A stretch of DNA of 39,150 nt from Clostridia bacterium. Lineage in GTDB: Bacteria; Bacillota; Clostridia; Christensenellales; Borkfalkiaceae. Where the stretch lies: positions 1 to 39,150 of the forward strand of contig CAAGGZ010000049.1 of NCBI GenBank assembly GCA_900769545.1. Reading direction: 5' to 3'. Every line of letters starts with the position of its first letter. The first letter of the stretch is position 1. This document shows positions 6,890 through 13,889 of this stretch, piece by piece. The notes beneath the pieces were generated by a model. That model ran no database searches, was not told the origin of the DNA, and saw only the letters and a program-made list of their open reading frames with translations. Both the position numbers and the translations under genes were made by a program.

Positions 6890-8119
6890 ATGAATTACAG
6901 TCAAGCGAAAGAGCTTCTTGAAAAGAAGGGGCAAACACAGCTTCTTAAGTATTATGATGAATTGGACGAAAATGGCAAAGCAAAGCTTTTAGCATCCATA
7001 GAAAATATGAATTGGGATTTTGAGGAAGCATTGGCAAACCCTGTTGATTTGACGGGGAAAGGCCGTGATATTCATCCTATCAGTGGGCTTCGCGATGCGG
7101 AAATTCAAGCTCGTAAAGCGGAGTTTGAAGCGGTAGGCGTACAGGCTATCAAAGAAGGAAAGGTAGCGGCTGTATTGCTTGCAGGCGGTATGGGCACGAG
7201 ACTTGGCGTGGACGGCCCCAAAGGCGCGTATGATATTGGCGTTACCAAGCCTTTGTATATTTTTGAACAGCAGATGAAAAATTTGCTCGACGTTGTAAAT
7301 CAGTGCGGCGTGAAGGTACCGCTCTATATTATGACGAGCGATAAAAATCACGAGCAGACAACGTCGTTCTGGAAAGAACATAACTATTTCGGGTATGAAG
7401 AATGCGACGTGAAATTCTTTAAGCAGGATATGGCTCCTGCCGTAGATTTTGACGGAAAGATTATTCTCGAAACGAAGGATACGCCCGCTCTTTCGCCCAA
7501 TGGCAACGGCGGTTGGTTTAGCTCCTTGCAGAGGGCTGGGCTTTGTGAGGACTTGCACGCGCGCGGTGTGGAATGGTTGAATATTTACGCGGTGGATAAC
7601 GTATTGCAGCGTATTGCCGACCCCGTATTTGTCGGCGCGACGATTACGAGCGGCGTAAATTGCGGCGCGAAGTCTATTTTTAAAACCAACCCTTACGAAA
7701 AAGTAGGCGTTTTGTGTATGGACGGCAATCAGCCTGATATTATTGAATATTACGAGCTTACCGATGAAATGGCGAATCAGAAAGATGAAAACGGCGACCT
7801 TGTGTATAGCTATGGCGTTATTATGAACTATTTGTTCCGTCTTTCCAAGCTTGAAGAAATCGTGGATAAAAAGATTCCCGTACACATTGTAGAAAAGAAG
7901 ATTGAATGTCTTTGCGAAGACGGCGTGACAAGAAAGCCTGAAAAGGAAAACGGCAGAAAATTTGAAACGCTCGCCGTAGACCTTGTCAAACTCATGGGCA
8001 GCGTTTTGCCTTATGAAGTTGTTCGTGAAAAGGAATTTGCGCCTATTAAGAATAAGACGGGAGTTGATAGCGTGGAATCCGCAAGAGAGTTGTTGAAATT
8101 GAACGGAGTGAAATTATAA
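6890..8119 (+). CDS. UDPGP-family UTP-sugar-1-phosphate uridylyltransferase (UDP-GlcNAc pyrophosphorylase-like)
   Basis: 409 residues, cytoplasmic. GAGGGAG upstream of the ATG at 6890 sets the start. The nucleotide-binding signature LAGGMGTRLG is at 97-106, followed by GPKGAYDIG, GNGGWFSSLQ and NIYAVDNVLQ, the landmarks of the eukaryote-like UDPGP family (PF01704), which makes UDP-glucose, UDP-GlcNAc or UDP-GalNAc from UTP and the sugar 1-phosphate. The short helical N-terminus (1-50) and overall layout fit the UDP-GlcNAc pyrophosphorylase branch, but the exact sugar cannot be read from motifs. The stop overlaps the next start by one base, so the two are translationally coupled. Confidence 0.88.
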   Translation: MNYSQAKELLEKKGQTQLLKYYDELDENGKAKLLASIENMNWDFEEALANPVDLTGKGRDIHPISGLRDAEIQARKAEFEAVGVQAIKEGKVAAVLLAGGMGTRLGVDGPKGAYDIGVTKPLYIFEQQMKNLLDVVNQCGVKVPLYIMTSDKNHEQTTSFWKEHNYFGYEECDVKFFKQDMAPAVDFDGKIILETKDTPALSPNGNGGWFSSLQRAGLCEDLHARGVEWLNIYAVDNVLQRIADPVFVGATITSGVNCGAKSIFKTNPYEKVGVLCMDGNQPDIIEYYELTDEMANQKDENGDLVYSYGVIMNYLFRLSKLEEIVDKKIPVHIVEKKIECLCEDGVTRKPEKENGRKFETLAVDLVKLMGSVLPYEVVREKEFAPIKNKTGVDSVESARELLKLNGVKL

Positions 8120-8478
8120 TGGAAAAGATTATTCAAGTGGAAGGTAATGAAAAATTGCAAAGATTTATTCAGCTTCTTTGTGATTTAAATCAGCAAACGG
8201 TGGAAGTTTTAAAAACAGGAAACACCGAATGGTTGTTTAAACTCAACGATACTATTGAGGAGATGTATTCCATTCAGCATGGCAATAAAGCTGCGGAATA
8301 CGTTGCGATTGAGGAAGATTCGCAAATTATTTACGAAAATTTTAATGCAATCATTACGATGATTAATAGTAATGAAAAAGAGGAGCTTGATCAAACGACT
8401 TCGGCGGCTGTGAGAAAGTTTCTGCATAACATTTTTGAAGCCAACGTACGTATCGTGCGTTTGTACGGCTTAGCTTAA
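8119..8478 (+). CDS. Uncharacterised small helical protein coupled to the UDPGP gene
   Basis: 119 residues; the ATG shares one base with the UDPGP stop codon. No signal peptide, no membrane segment and no recognised motif. It is predicted almost entirely helical, with heptad-like Leu/Ile spacing, acidic (many Glu/Asp) and ends IVRLYGLA. I do not recognise a family. Coupling to a sugar-nucleotide enzyme suggests a partner or regulatory subunit, but that rests only on position. Confidence 0.75.
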   Translation: MEKIIQVEGNEKLQRFIQLLCDLNQQTVEVLKTGNTEWLFKLNDTIEEMYSIQHGNKAAEYVAIEEDSQIIYENFNAIITMINSNEKEELDQTTSAAVRKFLHNIFEANVRIVRLYGLA

Positions 8479-8490
8479 GCAATGATAAAA

Positions 8491-8525
8491 AAGGGAGCGC
8501 CCATGTATGAGTTGGGCGCTCCTTT
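8491..8525. terminator. Bidirectional terminator between convergent genes
   Basis: GGAGCGCCCA (8494-8503) pairs with TGGGCGCTCC (8513-8522), extended by A-T/G-T pairs. A T-rich tract follows on the plus strand and six T on the minus strand. It serves the 119-residue gene and the convergent DUF421/DUF4363 operon. Its loop and flanks coincide with a copy of the dispersed repeat. Confidence 0.9.
8501..8515 (+). repeat. Dispersed 16-base repeat, copy 3 (inside terminator)
   Basis: CCCATGTATGAGTTGG (8500-8515) differs from the consensus by one T and the last base. Here the CCCA and TGGG ends pair in the terminator stem, and TGTATGAGT forms the loop. Confidence 0.5.
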
Positions 8526-8531
8526 CTTATA

Positions 8532-8547
8532 CCCATGTACGAGTTGA
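8532..8547 (+). repeat. Dispersed 16-base repeat, copy 4
   Basis: CCCATGTACGAGTTGA, a full match to the consensus, 16 bases after copy 3 and 5 bases beyond the stop of the minus-strand DUF4363 gene. Confidence 0.65.
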
Positions 8548-8552
8548 TAGGA

Positions 8553-8930
8553 TTATAATATATTTTTCCATTTTAATTCATACGATTGTGGAATGTTAAA
8601 TGCCAAACCTATCACAACTTCGATTTTGGGCAAAGCGTCTTTATGGTCGTCCACGTATAAAAAAGCGACGGCTTCGTCTAATTGCAAATCAATTTCCTGT
8701 AAGGAAGTATGCGGTAACCAAATGTGCATCACTTTTTTCTTGTTCAGCCAATATTCCTGAACGGCTTTTCCGTCCTCGTACGTTGCGATTTGCGCGTCCG
8801 TTTTTTGGCGTAATACGTATAGAATCTCGTGAAATTCATCAAAAGTTTTGTTGACGTATTGGAGCTCGAAGAGGGAAAGCCCCAATAAAATTGCAAAAGC
8901 GACCAATATGCTGACAAATGTTCGTATCAT
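8553..8930 (-). CDS. DUF4363 family protein
   Basis: 125 residues with an N-terminal membrane helix (about 5-22, uncleaved signal anchor or signal peptide) and a soluble helical part facing outward. The sequence style and position match DUF4363 proteins, commonly encoded next to DUF421/YetF proteins in Firmicutes. The biochemical role of the family is not established. AAGGAG lies six bases before the ATG and overlaps the end of the DUF421 gene, ten bases upstream, so the two form one operon. Confidence 0.8.
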   Translation of the reverse strand: MIRTFVSILVAFAILLGLSLFELQYVNKTFDEFHEILYVLRQKTDAQIATYEDGKAVQEYWLNKKKVMHIWLPHTSLQEIDLQLDEAVAFLYVDDHKDALPKIEVVIGLAFNIPQSYELKWKNIL

Positions 8931-8940
8931 TTTTTACTCC

Positions 8941-9627
8941 TTACCACAGGCATTTCTGCCAATTTAAGTGAAAGACCTCATAAGCTTTCCCTTCTCTTTG
9001 AAAATACACCTTTCCGTTGCCGTCCACCGTCATAACAAGCACGTGTTTTTCATCGTTACAGCCGTGATTCTTTAAAACGTCGAGAAAGTATTGCTTGCCG
9101 CGCTCTGTGCGCTCTAAATTTCGCATATCAAATTTTCCTTCGTCGATGAGAATAAGAGGAAGCGACGTTTGCTCGTCCTCATAATTCTTTTTCGGCAGAG
9201 CGGAAAACGTGCCTTCCGCCTCGTATAGAGCGTATTCAACGGAGTCTAGGGAAAAATATCCTTCGGAGCGTAAATTTTCAATCAAGTCGGAAACGTCGAG
9301 GTTGTTTTTTCTAAGCTCCGCCAAGTCAACGCCGTTTTTATTGAGGACAATGCTGGGTGTGCCGCTCAAAACGGCTTTTGCGCCGGGGAGCTGTAAATCT
9401 ACAATGCACACGATTTGGTGTAAAAGATATACGGTGAGTATAGAAACAATGCCGTATAATAAAGGGATAGAGGTGTCTGACATAGGAATACAGGCGAGCT
9501 CTGAGATGATGAGCGTGATGACAAGCTCGTACGGTTGCATTTCTCCGATTTGACGTTTTCCCATAAGCCGCATGACGATAAATAAGGTGATGAAAACAAG
9601 CGTTGTTCGAATAAAAATAAGCCCCAT
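8941..9627 (-). CDS. DUF421 (YetF-like) membrane protein
   Basis: 228 residues. Three N-terminal membrane helices carry the family signature VMRLMGKRQIGEMQPYELVI (about 19-38), followed by a cytoplasmic domain with PSIVLNKNGVDLAELRKNNL. YetF-like proteins are widespread in spore-forming Firmicutes; some have been linked to spore germination or stress, but the molecular role is not settled. The ATG at 9627 has no strong ribosome binding site and no clear minus-strand promoter was found, so the start is less certain than the identity. Confidence 0.88.
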   Translation of the reverse strand: MGLIFIRTTLVFITLFIVMRLMGKRQIGEMQPYELVITLIISELACIPMSDTSIPLLYGIVSILTVYLLHQIVCIVDLQLPGAKAVLSGTPSIVLNKNGVDLAELRKNNLDVSDLIENLRSEGYFSLDSVEYALYEAEGTFSALPKKNYEDEQTSLPLILIDEGKFDMRNLERTERGKQYFLDVLKNHGCNDEKHVLVMTVDGNGKVYFQREGKAYEVFHLNWQKCLW

Positions 9628-9670
9628 AGTTACATTTTGCGGTAATATTGGAAAAATTATGCGTAATCAC

Positions 9671-9699
9671 TTGTCTTTTTTAAAGAAAGGGAGTATAAT
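9671..9699 (+). promoter_or_regulatory. folT: Promoter of the THF riboswitch/folT transcript
   Basis: TTGTCT (9671-9676), 17 bases, TATAAT (9694-9699), with transcription expected to start just before the riboswitch at 9711. Confidence 0.8.
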
Positions 9700-9710
9700 A
9701 AGGAAGTTAA

Positions 9711-9802
9711 GAGTAGCCTTAGCGCGTAAAGTGTCACCGAACGGGACGTTGTCGGTGGACGAAAGGGGTAATCCCTGCGGTGCGAAGGCGCGTCCGCTAC
9801 AA
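9711..9802 (+). ncRNA. Tetrahydrofolate (THF-I) riboswitch
   Basis: Recognised from the conserved blocks of the THF riboswitch: GAGTAG at the 5' end, CGCGTAAAGTGT, a GAACGGGACGTTGTC core, CGAAAGG, then a 3' GCGCGTCCGCTAC. The 5' GTAGC pairs with the 3' GCTAC to close P1. The class usually sits before folate uptake or synthesis genes, as here. GTCCGC (9792-9797) can alternatively pair with GCGGAC (9859-9864), overlapping the arm that masks the ribosome binding site, a plausible switching mechanism. Confidence 0.88.
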
Positions 9803-9810
9803 ATGAAGCA

Positions 9811-9826
9811 CCCATGTACGCGATGA
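9811..9826 (+). repeat. Dispersed 16-base repeat, copy 5
   Basis: CCCATGTACGCGATGA, a full consensus match, between the THF aptamer and the ribosome-binding-site hairpin of folT. Confidence 0.65.
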
Positions 9827-9862
9827 ATGTCGAAATATTGGGGGCTTGATACACGCTCGCGG

Positions 9863-9879
9863 ACCTCTCAAAAGGAGGT
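9863..9879 (+). promoter_or_regulatory. folT: Ribosome-binding-site hairpin of folT (THF riboswitch expression platform)
   Basis: ACCTC (9863-9867) can pair with GAGGT (9875-9879), masking the AGGAGG (9873-9878) that lies five bases before the ATG at 9884. This suggests translational control. Confidence 0.6.
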
Positions 9880-9883
9880 TTTT

Positions 9884-10540
9884 ATGTTTAGAAAAGGTGA
9901 GGATTCGCTGTGGAGCAGATTATTGTTTTCCGCAACGATACGTAGAAAAAACGACGCGCATAAATTGGCGTATATTGCGGTGATGACGGCGTTTATTGTG
10001 GCGTCTAACGTCGCTGAGATTAAATTTTTAGATAATCAGTTTTCATTTACGATTTTTATTGCTATGCTCTCAGGCGGGATTTTGGGCTCGGTTTCGGGCT
10101 TTTTCGCTTGTCTTTTGGGGGATTTTATTGGCTATTTGATTCATCCTGCATATATTTATATGCCGTGGGTAGGACTTTCTACGGGGATGTTTGCTTTGAT
10201 TACGGGCTTGGTTTTAGAGGCTCGATGGGGAGTGATGTCGCCTTGGAAACTTATTCTCAAGCTGTTACTCTCGGCGGTGCTGACGTTTCTTGTTTGTACG
10301 ATAGCCATCAATAGTACGGGCTTTTATTTCTATAACAAAGCGATTGGCTTTTCGGACGCTGTGATTTCCTACGTTGCGGAGAAATTTGGCGGCGAGGGCG
10401 TTAGCTTTTGGGTGTATTGTTTGTATCGTTTGTTCTTTAAAGGACAGATTTTGAACAGTGTTATAAATTACGTGTTGCTTCTTTATTTGGTGCCGATTTT
10501 AAATCGAATTAAGTCGTTGAAGCTTAAAATTGGGAAATAA
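9884..10540 (+). CDS. folT: ECF transporter S component, folate-type (FolT-like)
   Basis: 218 residues with about six hydrophobic helices. The frame runs upstream to 9827, but AGGAGG at 9873-9878 and the riboswitch set the ATG at 9884. LAYIAVMTAFIVASNV at the first helix, and the glycine-rich region LSGGILGSVSGFFACLLGDFIGYLIHPA, fit ECF S components of the folate/pantothenate type. THF control makes folate the likely substrate (FolT). The protein would be energised by an EcfA/EcfT module not found here. Its own terminator follows. Confidence 0.8.
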   Translation: MFRKGEDSLWSRLLFSATIRRKNDAHKLAYIAVMTAFIVASNVAEIKFLDNQFSFTIFIAMLSGGILGSVSGFFACLLGDFIGYLIHPAYIYMPWVGLSTGMFALITGLVLEARWGVMSPWKLILKLLLSAVLTFLVCTIAINSTGFYFYNKAIGFSDAVISYVAEKFGGEGVSFWVYCLYRLFFKGQILNSVINYVLLLYLVPILNRIKSLKLKIGK

Positions 10541-10576
10541 AATGAGCGCTTTGTGTTTAAAATAGAAAATTCACAT

Positions 10577-10608
10577 AAAAATCGTCAGGTTCTCTTGACG
10601 ATTTTTTA
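10577..10608 (+). terminator. Terminator of folT
   Basis: AAAAATCGTCA (10577-10587) and TGACGATTTTT (10596-10606) form an 11-pair stem with loop GGTTCTCT, running into T. Confidence 0.88.
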
Positions 10609-10623
10609 TTATTATGCTATAAT
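10595..10623 (+). promoter_or_regulatory. Promoter of the lgt-pncB-lspA operon, overlapping the folT terminator
   Basis: TTGACG (10595-10600), 17 bases, TATAAT (10618-10623). The -35 box is formed by the descending arm of the folT terminator. Confidence 0.75.
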
Positions 10624-10685
10624 AATAAAAGTCGGAATTTGCGCTTTTTGCAAAAACCGGCAAAAATAAGAAAAGGGGTATGATT

Positions 10686-11657
10686 ATGGATCTTTCTTCT
10701 TTATTGTTCGAACCGCCCGGGATTACCATTTTCGGGTTTAAAATTTACGCATACGCAATCATCATTGTGCTTGGTATGATTGCGGCGTTTCTTGTTATTA
10801 CGACGTTGTTTAAACGCAGAAATATGTCTGCGGATTTGTTTTTAACGTTTTTCGTTATCTGTTTGCCTATCGCAATTGTGACGACAAGACTGTTCTATTG
10901 TATCGCAGACGGAATGCCTATTTCACAATGGTTTAATCTCGAGTCTATCCGTCAAGGCGGTTTGTCGATTATCGGCGGTATCATTGGCGGCACGGTTTCC
11001 GTTGCATTGGTGGCGTTCATTAAAAAAGTCAATTTCCTCCGTGTGGGCGATTGCGTGGTCGTAGGGCTTTTATTGGCGCAATCTATCGGTAGATGGGGAA
11101 ATTTTGCCAATCAGGAAGTTTACGGCGCGGTAGTGGAGAATGCGTCCTTACATTTCTTCCCCATTTCCGTGTATATCGAAAATACGGGAAACTGGCATTA
11201 TGCGTTTTGTGTATATGAGAGCATCGTTACCTTGCTCGGCGCAATTTTGCTCTTTATCAACGCGTGGAAAAACGGGAAAAAGCCGAACGGTGTAAACAGC
11301 GCGTGCTATTTTATTATCTACGGCGGCGTGAGAATGATTATGGAGCCCTTGCGCGCGGCGCAGTTCCAGCTTGGAAACTTTTCGCTGATAATGGCAATCA
11401 TTATGTTTGTCGGCGGTCTTCTGTTCTTGGCAGCGCTTCTTTATTGGAATAAGAGAACGGAAGGGGTTTGGTTTGGCTCGAAAAACGGCGATCCTTATGG
11501 GATTACGAATTTTATCAAAGACAACAAGGACGAAGTGGCGTACTTCAATTCTATGAATATGATGTGCGCGGTTCATCCTGAAAATTACGTAACGGTCGTA
11601 AAAGATGAAAATAAAACGGACGAAATGCCCGATAAAAAAGAAGGAAGTGAAAAATGA
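10686..11657 (+). CDS. lgt: Prolipoprotein diacylglyceryl transferase
   Basis: 323 residues. Lgt moves diacylglycerol from phosphatidylglycerol to the lipobox Cys of prolipoproteins, the first step of lipoprotein maturation, in the membrane. Seen: several membrane helices, GGLSIIGGIIGG (about 91-102), and the Lgt signature GRWGNFANQE at 135-144 with its essential Arg. ATG at 10680 lies only one base after AAAAGGGG; the ATG at 10686 has proper spacing and was chosen. The protein is longer than the usual ~270 residues because of a charged C-terminal tail of about 50 residues. It overlaps pncB by ATGA. The lipoproteins elsewhere in the window are its expected substrates. Confidence 0.95.
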   Translation: MDLSSLLFEPPGITIFGFKIYAYAIIIVLGMIAAFLVITTLFKRRNMSADLFLTFFVICLPIAIVTTRLFYCIADGMPISQWFNLESIRQGGLSIIGGIIGGTVSVALVAFIKKVNFLRVGDCVVVGLLLAQSIGRWGNFANQEVYGAVVENASLHFFPISVYIENTGNWHYAFCVYESIVTLLGAILLFINAWKNGKKPNGVNSACYFIIYGGVRMIMEPLRAAQFQLGNFSLIMAIIMFVGGLLFLAALLYWNKRTEGVWFGSKNGDPYGITNFIKDNKDEVAYFNSMNMMCAVHPENYVTVVKDENKTDEMPDKKEGSEK

Positions 11658-13111
11658 GAAATTTAACGCTGTTGACAGATCTTTATCAGTTGACGATGGG
11701 GTATGGCTTTTTTAAGCACGGCAAGCACGAAGAGGAAGTCGTTTTTGACTTATTTTTCCGTAAAAATGCTTTGATTACCTATTCGATTGCCGCAGGTTTG
11801 GAACAGGCAATGGAATATCTTTTGAATTGGCGTTTTGACGAAGAGGATATTGAATACTTGCGTTCTTTACATTTATTTGACGAAAATTTCCTCGAATATC
11901 TCAAAAATATGCGTTTCACGGGTAACGTGTATGCCGTTAAAGAGGGTACGCCCGTTTTCCCCGGAGAACCTATTTTGACAATTCGCGCGCCGCTCATTCA
12001 GGCGCAGTTTGCGGAAACGGCGCTCTTGAATATTATCAATCATCAAACGTTGATTGCGACAAAATCCTCTAAAATTTGCCGCGCAACGAACGGAAAAGGC
12101 ATTGTTATGGAGTTTGGCTTGCGCAGAGCGCAAGGTCCCGACGCAGGTATCAACGGTGCAAGAGCCGCTATTATCGGCGGTTGTTCGAGTACGTCTAACG
12201 TGCTCGCAGGGCAGAAATTTAACGTGCCTGTGGCAGGAACGATGGCGCATAGCTGGGTAATGGATTACCCGACGGAGTACGACGCATTCCGCGCGTACGC
12301 AGACACTTATCCCGATAGCTGTTTGTTGCTCGTCGATACCTATGACACGCTTAGAAGCGGCGTTCCCAATGCCATCAGGGTGTTTAAGGAGCTGAAAGCG
12401 GCGGGCTATACGCCGAAAGGAATCCGTTTGGATAGCGGCGACTTGGCGTATTTGTCGAAAAAGGCGCGTGCGATGCTTGATGAAGCTGGTTTTCCCGAAG
12501 CGAAAATTTGTGTTTCGGGGGACTTGGACGAGCGTTCGATTAACTCCCTTTTACAGCAGGGAGCAAAAATCGATTCTTGGGGGGTTGGTACGAGACTAAT
12601 CACTTCCGAGGACTTACCTGCGCTTGGCGGCGTATATAAATTGGCGGCGGTTATTGAAAAGGATGGTACGGTTACGCCTAAAATCAAGCTTTCGGACAAT
12701 ACGGCGAAAATTACCAATCCTGCGTTTAAAAACGTATATAGATTGTATGATAAAGACAACGGTATGGCGATTGCCGACCTTATCACGATGCGTGAGGAGA
12801 AAGTGGATGAAAGCAAGCCTTTGACGTTGTTCCACCCCGTAGAAACTTGGAAGGAGCACGAAGTGGAGAACTTCCGCGCGGAAGAATTGCTTATTCCTAT
12901 CGTAGAGAATGGCAAGCTTGTGTATGAATTCCCGTCTCTGATGGATATTCAGGCGTTCTCAAAAGCGCAGCTTTCTAAATTCTGGGAAGAATATTTGCGT
13001 TTGGACGTACCGCAGCTTTATAAAGTGGACCTTTCTAAGAAGCTCCATACGCTGAAAATCGAAATGATTGACGGTATCAGAAAAAAGAATAAAGGAAAAA
13101 AACATGATTAA
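11654..13111 (+). CDS. pncB: Nicotinate phosphoribosyltransferase
   Basis: 485 residues, cytoplasmic; makes nicotinate mononucleotide from nicotinate and PRPP with ATP, the salvage entry to NAD. Landmarks: N-terminal LTDLYQLTMGYGF, GLRRAQGPDAG, STSNVLAG, GTMAHSWVM with the conserved His, and GIRLDSGDL with the phosphate-binding region. Length is normal for the clostridial/PncB-2 branch. The ATG overlaps the lgt stop by four bases, and the stop overlaps the lspA start by eight, so it sits translationally coupled between the two lipoprotein-processing genes, with no obvious functional link to them. Confidence 0.95.
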   Translation: MRNLTLLTDLYQLTMGYGFFKHGKHEEEVVFDLFFRKNALITYSIAAGLEQAMEYLLNWRFDEEDIEYLRSLHLFDENFLEYLKNMRFTGNVYAVKEGTPVFPGEPILTIRAPLIQAQFAETALLNIINHQTLIATKSSKICRATNGKGIVMEFGLRRAQGPDAGINGARAAIIGGCSSTSNVLAGQKFNVPVAGTMAHSWVMDYPTEYDAFRAYADTYPDSCLLLVDTYDTLRSGVPNAIRVFKELKAAGYTPKGIRLDSGDLAYLSKKARAMLDEAGFPEAKICVSGDLDERSINSLLQQGAKIDSWGVGTRLITSEDLPALGGVYKLAAVIEKDGTVTPKIKLSDNTAKITNPAFKNVYRLYDKDNGMAIADLITMREEKVDESKPLTLFHPVETWKEHEVENFRAEELLIPIVENGKLVYEFPSLMDIQAFSKAQLSKFWEEYLRLDVPQLYKVDLSKKLHTLKIEMIDGIRKKNKGKKHD

Positions 13112-13889
13112 AAATGTTGAAAGGAACGAAAAATCCATAAAAGAGTGTATTCTTGCCGTGGTGAAAAGCTCTTGGTTTTGGGGAGTGGCATTATTTGCTT
13201 TGCTTATCCTTGTAGACCAACTGACAAAAATCTGGGCGGATTGGTATTTTGTAGAAAAGATGGCAGGTGGCAATCCCTATCTTGTCAGCTCGCAAAAAAT
13301 AGAAATTATTCCCGGTTGGTTGAATCTTTGTATCACCTACAACCGAGGTATTTCTTACGGAATGGGCAATAATTCGCCTATGGGTTTGAAAATCTTGGTG
13401 ATTGCGCTTACGGCGGTTTTGATGGGGGCTTTTGCGTGGTTTTTCTTTAAGACGGACAAACGCCGCACTTTGCTTCGTGTTGCGCTCGTATTCGTTGTGG
13501 CAGGTGGCGTGGGGAACCTCATTGACAGAGTCTACTATCAAGTTTGGGACCCTGCAACCAACGACATCATTCGCGACGGCGTGCGCGATATGGTCGATTT
13601 GAGCCGTTTCGGTTTTGCCGTTTGTAATTTTGCCGATTTCTTTATCTCTGCTGGGGCGGTGATGCTCGTGCTCTCCTTGTTGTTCTTTGACGCCGACGCA
13701 ATGTTCCCTTTGACGGAAAAGTATAAGGCGCTTGCGAAAGAAATGGAAGAAAAAGAGGAGCAAAAAAAGGCGGAAAAAGCAGCCAAAGACGCCGCTGCAT
13801 TTGCCGCAAAACAAAATGCGCTCAAAGAAGAAATTGAAATAAACGATAATCAATCTCAACAAGAGAATATAGAAGATAACAATGGATAA
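13104..13889 (+). CDS. lspA: Lipoprotein signal peptidase (signal peptidase II)
   Basis: 261 residues; the ATG at 13104, behind AAAGGA, is preferred over the in-frame ATG at 13068 inside pncB. LspA is an aspartyl protease that removes the signal peptide of lipidated prolipoproteins. Seen: LILVDQLTKIWA near residue 34, the N-x-G-x-S/Y-region LCITYNRGISYGM (75-87), GGVGNLIDR with catalytic Asp141, and AVCNFADFF with catalytic Asp178. It is ~100 residues longer than usual (about 160), through an extended loop between the two Asp motifs and a highly charged, Lys/Glu/Ala-rich C-terminal tail (about 206-261) that looks like a cytoplasmic coil. Confidence 0.94.
   Translation: MIKNVERNEKSIKECILAVVKSSWFWGVALFALLILVDQLTKIWADWYFVEKMAGGNPYLVSSQKIEIIPGWLNLCITYNRGISYGMGNNSPMGLKILVIALTAVLMGAFAWFFFKTDKRRTLLRVALVFVVAGGVGNLIDRVYYQVWDPATNDIIRDGVRDMVDLSRFGFAVCNFADFFISAGAVMLVLSLLFFDADAMFPLTEKYKALAKEMEEKEEQKKAEKAAKDAAAFAAKQNALKEEIEINDNQSQQENIEDNNG

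Noticed and set aside
9827..9883. Upstream extension of the folT frame
   Set aside because: Falls in the THF riboswitch leader; AGGAGG sets the start at 9884.
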